DNA of 5,648 bases from Bacteroidales bacterium (lineage in GTDB: Bacteria > Bacteroidota > Bacteroidia > Bacteroidales > UBA932), in NCBI GenBank assembly GCA_017548805.1, contig JAFYZE010000251.1:1-5648 (forward strand). The letters run 5' to 3'. The notes beneath the pieces are model-generated. The model ran no database searches and was not told the DNA's origin. It saw only the letters and a list, made by a program, of their open reading frames with translations. Shown here piece by piece: positions 1-5,648 of the stretch. The position numbers and the translations under genes are program-made. How positions within the stretch are numbered: position 1 is the first letter of the stretch; each line of letters opens with the position of its first letter.

Positions 1-225
1 CAGACCTCCTTCAAGGTTAACCTCTGCTCCGGCAACAGTGTGGTTACCTCTCCTGTGTACTATCTTCAGCAGGATGATGTCATCTACGTCGAGCCTAACG
101 AGATGCGCGCCCGCCAGTCTACGGTCAACGGCAACAACGTACGCAGCACCTCATTCTGGATCTCTGTCGCTTCGCTTGCCGCGAGCGTCGGCACTTTCCT
201 TCTCCGTGCGTCTTCAACAAAATAG
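1..225 (+). CDS. Polysaccharide export outer-membrane protein (Wza-like), C-terminal fragment
   Basis: This is the last 74 residues of a protein whose start lies before the window; the frame is open from base 1 to the TAG at 223-225. Residues about 17-33 (SPVYYLQQDDVIYVEPN) match the end of the last SLBB/soluble ligand-binding repeat in Wza-type export proteins, where a 'YxLxxxDVIYVxP' strand precedes the outer-membrane tail. After a polar linker, residues about 50-69 form a hydrophobic, helix-prone segment (FWISVASLAASVGTFLL), which fits the amphipathic C-terminal helix that builds the outer-membrane pore in Wza. Known for the family: it forms an oligomeric channel through which capsule or exopolysaccharide leaves the cell, working with the inner-membrane Wzc protein. 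The next gene, only 16 bases downstream, encodes exactly that partner, which strengthens the call. With only the C-terminus visible, subfamily and lipoprotein signal cannot be judged. Confidence 0.85.
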   Translation, partial: QTSFKVNLCSGNSVVTSPVYYLQQDDVIYVEPNEMRARQSTVNGNNVRSTSFWISVASLAASVGTFLLRASSTK

Positions 226-241
226 AGATTAGAGTTAGAAA

Positions 242-2683
242 ATGGATAACAATACCAACAACGCCCAAAACCAGCAGGAGGAGTCCGTACAGTTGATGGA
301 CCTCTTGTACAAGTGCTTGTCCAAATGGTACTGGTTCGCCATTTCGGCTGCCTTGTGCCTTGCCCTTGCAGTGTTCTATGTGCTGAAGACCCCTCCGGTG
401 TATACCCGTTCCGCCGAGATACAGATAAAGACCAATTCCCGCGGGCAGTCCATATCCACCGATGCCGAGATCTCGCAGCTCGGCCTGTTCAACACCAATA
501 CCAACGTTTACAACGAGATCAAGGCCTTCGGCGCCAAGTCCCTCATGTCCGAGGTGGTCAAGCGCCTCAATCTCGACATGAACTATATCACTGACGGCAG
601 GTTCCACGACAATGTCCTCTACGGATCGTCCCTTCCGTTCACGGCCAGCATCATCGATGTCCCCGACCAGACTGCATTGTCTTTTGACCTTGACGTCAAG
701 GAGAACGGAGGATTCACCCTGTCCAATTTCACACTTCGGAACGAACCTGTTGAAAAGGGCGCCCAGGTGTCCGGAGTGTTCGCTGACACCCTTGCCACTC
801 CCGTGGGAAACATAGTCGTAACGCCTACGGTCTATTATGTGGCACAGGATTATCCTACCGTCCATGTGAGACGCTCATCTTTCCGCAGCGCCACGAACCG
901 CTACTCCAGTGAACTCTCCGTCAACCTCAGCGACAAGATGTCGCAGGTGATACAGCTGACTCTCAATGACATTTCCATCCAGCGCGCGGAGGATATCCTC
1001 AATACGGTGGTGTCCGTGTACAACGAGAACTGGGTGGCCGACAAGAACCAGATCGCAGTCAGCACCTCGATGTTCATCAACGAGCGACTCGGCGTCATCG
1101 AGGAGGAACTGACCAACGTCGACAGCGACATTTCCAACTACAAGAGCCAGAACCTCATCCCTGACGTCAAGGCCGCCTCGAGCATGTATATGTCCCAGAG
1201 CAACGCTATCAACGAGCAGATCCAGGGGCTGAACAACGAGCTCTACATGACCCGCTACATCCGCGAGTCCCTCTCCAACGATGCCAACCGCAACAAGGTG
1301 CTCCCCGCAAACTCCGGCATCAGCAGCGCCAACATCGAGAGCCAGATCAGCGATTACAACGAAAAGCTCCTCCGCAGGAACGACCTCGTAGCCAACAGCT
1401 CCGAGTCCAACCCTCTGGTCGTCGAACTTGACAACTCGCTGAACAGCCTCCGTCAGGCCATCATCACCTCCGTTGACAACCAGGAGCTCGCCCTCAGCAA
1501 CCAGATCAGCTCCCTGACCCGTACGGAGCGCCAGGCTACGGCGCGCATCGCCGCCAATCCTACCCAGGCCAAATACCTCCTTTCGGTCGAGCGTCAGCAG
1601 AGCGTCAAGGAAGCGCTTTACCTCTATCTTCTCCAGAAGCGTGAGGAGAACGAGCTTTCGCAGGCCTTCACCGCCTACAATACCCGCATCATCGATCCTC
1701 CTACCGGAAGCATGTCGCCCACGGCGCCGCGCAAGAGTATGATCTATCTGCTCGCGCTGCTCCTCGGTCTCTTCATTCCACTTGCAGCCCTTTACCTCAT
1801 GGAGGTGCTCAATACCAGGGTCCGTGGCAAGAAGGACATCAAGGACGTTGTCCTGCCGTTCGCAGGTGAGATTCCTCTCACTGAGGAAGGCAAGAAGGGC
1901 AACAGGAGATACCTCCGCGCCGTCAAGATGCAGAAGCAGGTGGAGCAGAAACGTGAGATCCTAGTCAAGAGCGGAAGCCGCGATACGATCAACGAAGCTT
2001 TCCGCGTGCTCCGCACCAACATCGAGTTCATGATGAAGAACAAGGACGCCAACGTCGCCGCGGTCACTTCCTTCAATCCCGGCTCCGGAAAGTCCTTCAT
2101 CTCTATGAACCTCGCCGTGGCGCTTGCCGTAAAGGGCCGCAAGGTGCTCGTTATCGACTGCGACCTCCGTCATGCATCCCTCTCCGCTTATGTGGAGAAC
2201 CCGCACAAGGGCATTTCCAACTATCTGAGCGGCCAGACAGACGACATCTACCCGCTGGTCTGTCAGGTTTCCGGCTATGACAACCTCTTCGTCCTGCCCG
2301 TTGGAGTCATACCGCCGAATCCGACAGAGCTTGTAGCCGACGAACGTTTCAAGCAGCTGATCTCGAAGTTGAAAGGGGAGTATGACTATGTCTTCCTCGA
2401 CTGTCCTCCAATCGAGATAGTGGCCGATACCCAGATCATTGACCAGAGTGCCGACAGGACCCTCTTCGTCATCCGTGCCGGACTCTGCGAGCGCAGCATG
2501 CTGACGGAACTCAACTCCCTCTACGAGCAGAACAAGTACAACAACCTCGCGCTCATCCTCAACGGTACGGAGATATCCAAGTCCGGCTATTTCGGGAACA
2601 GATACGGATACCATTATGGCCATTACGGCCACTACGGATACGGATATAAGTCTTATGCCAACGACGAAAAGGCAAATAGTTGA
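242..2683 (+). CDS. Wzc-like polysaccharide co-polymerase / BY-family tyrosine autokinase
   Basis: This 813-residue inner-membrane protein couples polymer length control and export to an autophosphorylating tyrosine kinase. Domains in order: an N-terminal Wzz region with membrane helix 1 at about 30-48; a large periplasmic, largely helical region; a GNVR-type segment at about 438-480; a proline-rich stretch (PP at 486-487, P493, P496); and membrane helix 2 at about 500-520. The cytoplasmic kinase domain follows. It shows the ExxRxxR oligomerisation motif (E585, R588, R591), Walker A in SFNPGSGKS (K617, S618), Walker A' VLVIDCDLR (D639, D641, R643) and Walker B VFLDCPP (D720), so all hallmark BY-kinase residues are present. 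The tail at 783-805 holds nine tyrosines, the expected autophosphorylation cluster. Fusion of co-polymerase and kinase in one chain is the proteobacterial/Bacteroidota layout rather than the split Firmicutes one. The start at 242 is 16 bases after the export gene stop and puts helix 1 at the usual distance from the N-terminus. The 3' end overlaps the next gene by 29 bases. Confidence 0.95.
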   Translation: MDNNTNNAQNQQEESVQLMDLLYKCLSKWYWFAISAALCLALAVFYVLKTPPVYTRSAEIQIKTNSRGQSISTDAEISQLGLFNTNTNVYNEIKAFGAKSLMSEVVKRLNLDMNYITDGRFHDNVLYGSSLPFTASIIDVPDQTALSFDLDVKENGGFTLSNFTLRNEPVEKGAQVSGVFADTLATPVGNIVVTPTVYYVAQDYPTVHVRRSSFRSATNRYSSELSVNLSDKMSQVIQLTLNDISIQRAEDILNTVVSVYNENWVADKNQIAVSTSMFINERLGVIEEELTNVDSDISNYKSQNLIPDVKAASSMYMSQSNAINEQIQGLNNELYMTRYIRESLSNDANRNKVLPANSGISSANIESQISDYNEKLLRRNDLVANSSESNPLVVELDNSLNSLRQAIITSVDNQELALSNQISSLTRTERQATARIAANPTQAKYLLSVERQQSVKEALYLYLLQKREENELSQAFTAYNTRIIDPPTGSMSPTAPRKSMIYLLALLLGLFIPLAALYLMEVLNTRVRGKKDIKDVVLPFAGEIPLTEEGKKGNRRYLRAVKMQKQVEQKREILVKSGSRDTINEAFRVLRTNIEFMMKNKDANVAAVTSFNPGSGKSFISMNLAVALAVKGRKVLVIDCDLRHASLSAYVENPHKGISNYLSGQTDDIYPLVCQVSGYDNLFVLPVGVIPPNPTELVADERFKQLISKLKGEYDYVFLDCPPIEIVADTQIIDQSADRTLFVIRAGLCERSMLTELNSLYEQNKYNNLALILNGTEISKSGYFGNRYGYHYGHYGHYGYGYKSYANDEKANS
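2612..2638 (+). repeat. Three 9-base tandem units encoding His-Tyr-Gly
   Basis: Three in-frame units, CATTATGGC, CATTACGGC and CACTACGGA, encode HYG HYG HYG at residues 791-799 of the BY-kinase tail. Differences between units are all at third codon positions, so the peptide is exact while the DNA is not. The repeat is flanked by further aromatic/glycine residues (GYFGNRYGY before, YGYGYKSY after). Such short units could change copy number by slippage and so alter the number of phosphorylatable tyrosines; that is inference. Confidence 0.8.
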
Positions 2684-3446
2684 TGCCCTGGAGACGCTTG
2701 CTCCGCTGGCGTACCAGGAAGATTATGACAATGCAGGACTCCAGGTCGGTCTCATCGATGATGAGGTGACGGGCGTCCTGCTCTGTCTTGATATTACCGA
2801 GGAAATAGTCGCAGAAGCGGTACGGCTTGGCTGCAACCTTGTCGTTTCGCACCATCCGCTTATTTTCAAGCCTCTGAAGAGCGTTACGGGTGCAACATAC
2901 CAGCAGCGCTGCGTGATGGAGGCCGTGCGTCATGGCATAGCCTTGTATTCCGCCCATACCAATCTCGACAACGCCCGTGACGGCGTTAACTTTCGCATCG
3001 CCTCCAAAATAGGGCTGCGCGATCTGGAATGGATCGAGGAGAAGCCCGCATCGGCCGACTGCTGTGGTTCGGGCGTCATAGGCAATCTTCCGGCGTCGGA
3101 GAAAGCCACGGATTTCCTGAAGCGGCTCAAGGATGCTTTCGGTGTAGAATGCCTCATGCATACCGACCCTTCCGGGATGACGCTACGCAGGGTGGCCCTG
3201 TGCGGCGGCGCCGGCTCTTTCCTTATGGACGAGGCAAGGGCCAAGGGCGCTGATGCCTTCATCACCGGCGAGATATCCTACCATCACTTCTTCGATGCTG
3301 ACGGAATGCTTCTCATCGCCATGGGCCACTACCAGAGCGAACAGTTCACCAAGGACCTTCTGCGGGACTTCCTTGCGGACCGCTTCCCGGATCTTCGCAT
3401 CGAGATGACATCTGTCGACACGAATCCAATCCACTATACCTGTTAA
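2655..3446 (+). CDS. Nif3/YbgI-family dinuclear metal-centre protein, short form
   Basis: This 263-residue protein carries the full Nif3 signature: the DYDNAGLQVG segment at 23-32, VSHHPLIF with H66 and H67, SAHTNLD with H101 and D105, the CGGAGS turn at 183-188, ITGEISYHH at 203-211, and GHYQSE with H225 and E229. H66, H67, D105, H225 and E229 correspond to the metal ligands known in E. coli YbgI, so the dinuclear site looks intact. Family members form toroidal hexamers; some are named GTP cyclohydrolase 1 type 2 homologs, but the physiological reaction is unsettled. The ATG at 2655 is chosen because MPTTKRQIVDALETLAP matches the usual N-terminus; an in-frame ATG at 2616 would add 13 unrelated residues read from the kinase tail. 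It starts 29 bases inside the kinase gene and no Shine-Dalgarno is visible, so translation is probably coupled. It lacks the roughly 100-residue insert found in long members such as B. subtilis YqfO. Its role in this polysaccharide locus is unknown. Confidence 0.9.
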   Translation: MPTTKRQIVDALETLAPLAYQEDYDNAGLQVGLIDDEVTGVLLCLDITEEIVAEAVRLGCNLVVSHHPLIFKPLKSVTGATYQQRCVMEAVRHGIALYSAHTNLDNARDGVNFRIASKIGLRDLEWIEEKPASADCCGSGVIGNLPASEKATDFLKRLKDAFGVECLMHTDPSGMTLRRVALCGGAGSFLMDEARAKGADAFITGEISYHHFFDADGMLLIAMGHYQSEQFTKDLLRDFLADRFPDLRIEMTSVDTNPIHYTC

Positions 3447-3455
3447 CAAGCTCTT

Positions 3456-4496
3456 ATGGAACGACACGTCGTCATAATGGCCGGCGGGATCGGCAGCCGT
3501 TTCTGGCCGATGAGTACCCCCGAGTATCCCAAACAGTTCATAGATGTGCTCGGATGTGGCCGTACGCTCATTCAGATGACCGCGGACAGGCTTCTGCCGG
3601 TCTGCCCATATGAGAACATGTGGGTGGTCACATCCCGCAGCTACGTGGACATCGTCCGTTCGCAGCTTCCGGGGATCCCCGAAGCAAATATCCTGGCGGA
3701 ACCCGCAGCGCGAAACACCGCTCCCTGCATCGCCTATGCTTGCTGGAAGATCAAGGCCCGCCATCCCCATGCCAACATCGTCGTCACTCCTTCCGACGCC
3801 CTTGTGCTGGACGGAGACGAATACCGCCGCATCATCTCCCTGGCCCTTGATTTCACTTCGTCCGGCAGTTCTATCGTGACCGTCGGCATCAAGCCTTCCA
3901 GGCCGGAGACCGGATACGGCTACATCATGGCAGGGGAGGAAGCCGCTCCCGAGGTCCTGAAAGTCAGCGCTTTCAAGGAGAAACCCGACCTCGAGACAGC
4001 CAAGGCGTACCTTGCCGACGGGCATTATCTCTGGAACGCAGGCATATTCGTGTGGAACGCCGATACCATCACTTCCGCCATCCGCACATATGCTCCCGGC
4101 ATCGCGTCCATCATGGACGCAATGGCCCCTTCGTTCTATACCGACGGGGAGGAGGAGACGGTTGCCCGCCTGTTCCCGACCTGCGAGAAAATCAGCATAG
4201 ACTACGCCGTCATGGAGAAGGCGGAGGGCATACATACCATCCCTGCGTCCTTCGGCTGGAGCGACCTCGGAAGCTGGGGTTCGCTCAGGCTCAACTCTTC
4301 CACCGACGCAAGCGGCAACGCCACCCTGGGCACGGACATCCACATGTTCGAGTGCGAGGGTTGCGTAGTCCGTACCTCGTCCCTCAAGAAAGTGGTCCTG
4401 CAGGGCCTGGAGGATTATATCGTCGCCGAAAAGGACGGTTCGCTCCTGGTCTGCAAGCTCTCCGAAGAGCAGCGCATCAAGGATTTTTCACAATAA
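3456..4496 (+). CDS. manC: Mannose-1-phosphate guanylyltransferase (ManC-type)
   Basis: This 346-residue cytoplasmic enzyme makes GDP-mannose from mannose 1-phosphate and GTP. The N-terminus has the nucleotidyltransferase signature AGGIGSRFWPMS (9-20) with the catalytic Arg15, followed by PKQF (25-28). Further family motifs are AEPAARNTAP (81-90), PSD (112-114), PETGYGYI (150-157), FKEKP (173-177), LWNAGIF (192-198), IDYAVMEK (248-255) and GWSDLGSW (267-274). It ends shortly after the left-handed beta-helix-like C-terminal part and has no phosphomannose isomerase domain, so it is the single-function form; the isomerase and phosphomannomutase steps must be encoded elsewhere. The start is 9 bases after the Nif3 stop, with no obvious Shine-Dalgarno, and the initial MERHVVIMAGG is the standard N-terminus. 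GDP-mannose may be used directly or converted to GDP-fucose or GDP-rhamnose; the window does not show which. One oddity is Ala115 after PSD, where most relatives have His. Confidence 0.93.
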   Translation: MERHVVIMAGGIGSRFWPMSTPEYPKQFIDVLGCGRTLIQMTADRLLPVCPYENMWVVTSRSYVDIVRSQLPGIPEANILAEPAARNTAPCIAYACWKIKARHPHANIVVTPSDALVLDGDEYRRIISLALDFTSSGSSIVTVGIKPSRPETGYGYIMAGEEAAPEVLKVSAFKEKPDLETAKAYLADGHYLWNAGIFVWNADTITSAIRTYAPGIASIMDAMAPSFYTDGEEETVARLFPTCEKISIDYAVMEKAEGIHTIPASFGWSDLGSWGSLRLNSSTDASGNATLGTDIHMFECEGCVVRTSSLKKVVLQGLEDYIVAEKDGSLLVCKLSEEQRIKDFSQ

Positions 4497-4513
4497 ACAA
4501 ATCTACAGATTCA

Positions 4514-5500
4514 ATGAAGATACTGGTCACGGGCGCCGCCGGATTCATCGGCTCGAAACTCATGTTCACGCTTGCTGAGCGTGGTGATGAAGTCGTCGGC
4601 ATCGACAACCTCAACGACTACTATGACATCCGTCTCAAGGAGGGCCGTATCGCCGAGTTCTGTACGGGGGAGCGCAAACGCTTCCTGAAGATGGACATCG
4701 CAGACAAGGAAGCGCTGGACGCGCTCTTTTCTGCAGAAAACTTCGAAGCGGTGGTCAATCTCGCCGCCCAGGCGGGCGTGAGGTATTCCATCACCAATCC
4801 GTACGCCTATCTCCAGAGCAACCTCGTTGGCTTCCTTAATATCCTCGAGGCCTGCCGGCACTATCCTGTCAAGCATCTTGTGTTCGCATCCTCCAGCTCG
4901 GTCTATGGCCTGAATGCCAAGGTCCCTTATTCGGAGGATGACAAGGTGGACAATCCCGTGAGCCTGTACGCCGCATCCAAGAAGTCCAACGAACTAATGG
5001 CTCATGCCTATGCCAAACTTTACGGCCTGCCTTGCACGGGACTGCGTTTCTTCACCGTCTATGGCCCCTGGGGCCGTCCGGACATGGCTCCGATGCTGTT
5101 CGCGTCGGCCATCACCAAGGGGGAGCCGATCAAGGTTTTCAACTGCGGCGACATGATACGTGACTTCACATACATAGATGATATCGTGGAAGGTACCGTC
5201 CGTACTCTGGACCATGTTCCGGTCGCTGCGGACTGCCCGAACGGCGTTCCTTACAGGATTTATAATATCGGCTGCTCGAATCCCGTCAGGCTCATGGATT
5301 TCATCTCAGAGATCGAGCAGGCTGTCGGCCGTCCGGCCGAGAAGGTTTTCCTGCCCATGCAGGCCGGCGACGTGTACCAGACCAACGCCGACACGACGCA
5401 TCTTGAGCAGGAGGTTGGATACAAACCCCATGTGAGGCTCCACGAAGGCATCACCGCCTTCATAGACTGGTACAAGTCAGACAAAAACCCTTTGAAATGA
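4514..5500 (+). CDS. UDP-glucuronate 4-epimerase-type NAD-dependent SDR epimerase
   Basis: This 328-residue extended short-chain dehydrogenase/reductase probably interconverts UDP-glucuronate and UDP-galacturonate. The NAD-binding glycine motif is GAAGFIG (7-13), and the acid after the second strand is D31 in GIDNLNDYYD. The catalytic serine lies in ASSSSVYG (125-132), and the YxxxK pair is Y152/K156. The substrate-side segment RFFTVYGPWGRPDMA (178-192) is the feature I rely on for the UDP-glucuronate 4-epimerase (CapI/LpsL-like) assignment; UDP-glucose 4-epimerases differ there. RDFTYIDDIVEG (216-227) is also typical. The frame is open upstream to 4052, but that stretch overlaps manC and has no epimerase-like sequence; MKILVTGAAGFIG at 4514 is the normal Rossmann start. 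It lies 17 bases after manC and its stop shares ATGA with the next start. Length is close to the family norm of roughly 330-350. A dTDP-glucose 4,6-dehydratase is unlikely without the corresponding active-site motif; another nucleotide-uronate epimerase remains possible. Confidence 0.88.
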   Translation: MKILVTGAAGFIGSKLMFTLAERGDEVVGIDNLNDYYDIRLKEGRIAEFCTGERKRFLKMDIADKEALDALFSAENFEAVVNLAAQAGVRYSITNPYAYLQSNLVGFLNILEACRHYPVKHLVFASSSSVYGLNAKVPYSEDDKVDNPVSLYAASKKSNELMAHAYAKLYGLPCTGLRFFTVYGPWGRPDMAPMLFASAITKGEPIKVFNCGDMIRDFTYIDDIVEGTVRTLDHVPVAADCPNGVPYRIYNIGCSNPVRLMDFISEIEQAVGRPAEKVFLPMQAGDVYQTNADTTHLEQEVGYKPHVRLHEGITAFIDWYKSDKNPLK

Positions 5501-5648
5501 ATTGTGTAGAGAAATTCGAGGAGATTTATAGGAAAAGCCCGGATGCCGTGGCATTCTGTCCGTATCGTATCTGCCCCATAGGGGCCCACAGCGACCACCA
5601 GCACGGCAAGATCACCGGATTCGCCATAGACAAGGGCATCAGTTTCGC
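5497..5648 (+). CDS. Galactokinase-like GHMP sugar kinase, N-terminal fragment
   Basis: Fifty complete codons are visible before the window ends. The start codon overlaps the epimerase stop (ATGA, 5497-5500), a classic translational-coupling arrangement. Residues 22-37 (PYRICPIGAHSDHQHG) align with the galactokinase signature 'PGRVNLIGEHTDYNDG', and the following GFAIDKGISF matches the 'LPCAID' strand region. The conserved Arg (R24), His (H31) and Asp (D33) of the sugar site are kept, but the Glu of GEH is Ala30 and the Tyr after Asp is His34. Galactokinases phosphorylate galactose at C1 with ATP, and other GHMP kinases in the same clade act on galacturonate or arabinose. The changed loop and the UDP-glucuronate epimerase next door make a uronic acid substrate plausible, but this is inference. 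The ATP-binding PxxxGLSSS motif and the rest of the substrate pocket lie beyond the window, so substrate is undetermined. Confidence 0.8.
   Translation, partial: MNCVEKFEEIYRKSPDAVAFCPYRICPIGAHSDHQHGKITGFAIDKGISF

Noticed and set aside
226..241. Possible ribosome binding site before the BY-kinase (purine-rich AGATTAGAGTTAGAAA)
   Set aside because: It is purine-rich but has no clear GGAGG-like core, and Bacteroidota generally do not rely on one; not listed as a feature.
125..865. Minus-strand open frame (246 codons) across the export gene end and the kinase N-terminus
   Set aside because: It spans a gene junction antisense to well-supported genes and shows no protein family features, so I treat it as a codon-bias shadow.
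1961..2632. Minus-strand open frame (223 codons) antisense to the BY-kinase domain
   Set aside because: The opposite strand carries the conserved Walker motifs; the antisense translation resembles no family I know.
2616..2654. Earlier ATG for the Nif3 gene
   Set aside because: The added residues (MAITATTDTDISL) are simply the kinase tail repeat read in another frame; the family N-terminus begins at the ATG at 2655.
3183..4343. Long minus-strand open frame (386 codons) antisense to manC and the end of the Nif3 gene
   Set aside because: It lies opposite two genes with complete family motifs and reads as low-complexity Gly/Asp/Val/Arg-rich sequence with no recognisable domain; long antisense frames are expected with this C/G-ending codon bias.
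4052..4513. Upstream in-frame extension of the epimerase reading frame
   Set aside because: It overlaps manC in another frame, is Arg/His/Gly-rich without SDR features, and the standard Rossmann start MKILVTG occurs at 4514.
4497..4513. Short gap between manC and the epimerase as a possible promoter or terminator
   Set aside because: Only 17 A/T-rich bases with no hairpin and no room for a Bacteroidota -33/-7 promoter; it looks like a simple translation-initiation leader.

Overview
The window is part of a surface-polysaccharide (capsule/exopolysaccharide) operon. All six genes I can support lie on the + strand. The organism is most likely a Bacteroidota, probably a Bacteroidales. Three things point there: the pair formed by an outer-membrane export protein and a fused Wzz/BY-kinase resembles Bacteroidales capsule loci, none of the four visible gene starts has a clear Shine-Dalgarno sequence, and the closest family resemblances I recognise are from that group. 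Base composition looks to be in the mid-50s % GC (rough estimate), with a strong preference for C/G-ending codons. That is richer than typical Bacteroides and would suit Alistipes-like or uncultured gut Bacteroidales, but I cannot fix the genus.

Layout: 1-225 is the C-terminal end of a Wza-type polysaccharide export protein. 242-2683 encodes a complete Wzc-like polysaccharide co-polymerase fused to a bacterial tyrosine (BY) kinase, ending in a tyrosine-rich tail. 2655-3446 encodes a compact Nif3/YbgI-family dinuclear-metal protein whose start lies inside the kinase gene. 3456-4496 encodes a ManC-type mannose-1-phosphate guanylyltransferase. 4514-5500 encodes a UDP-glucuronate 4-epimerase-type SDR enzyme. 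5497 to the window end is the start of a galactokinase-like GHMP kinase. Junctions are very tight (gaps of 16, 9 and 17 bases, overlaps of 29 and 4 bases). No internal promoter or terminator is evident and no stretch over 300 bases lacks a gene, so the set is probably one transcript that begins upstream and continues downstream.

How the genes fit together: the Wza and Wzc proteins form the export and chain-length machinery across the envelope. ManC supplies GDP-mannose, a precursor of mannose, fucose or rhamnose units. The epimerase supplies UDP-galacturonate. The terminal kinase has an altered sugar-binding loop and may activate a uronic acid for the same nucleotide-sugar pool. The Nif3 protein is the outlier, since its family has no established role in polysaccharide synthesis.

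Most of the window is a recognisable locus of a known type. The points most worth a second look are the embedded short-form Nif3 gene, the substituted galactokinase motif beside the epimerase, and the repeat-built tyrosine tail of the BY-kinase. I see no clearly new multi-gene system.
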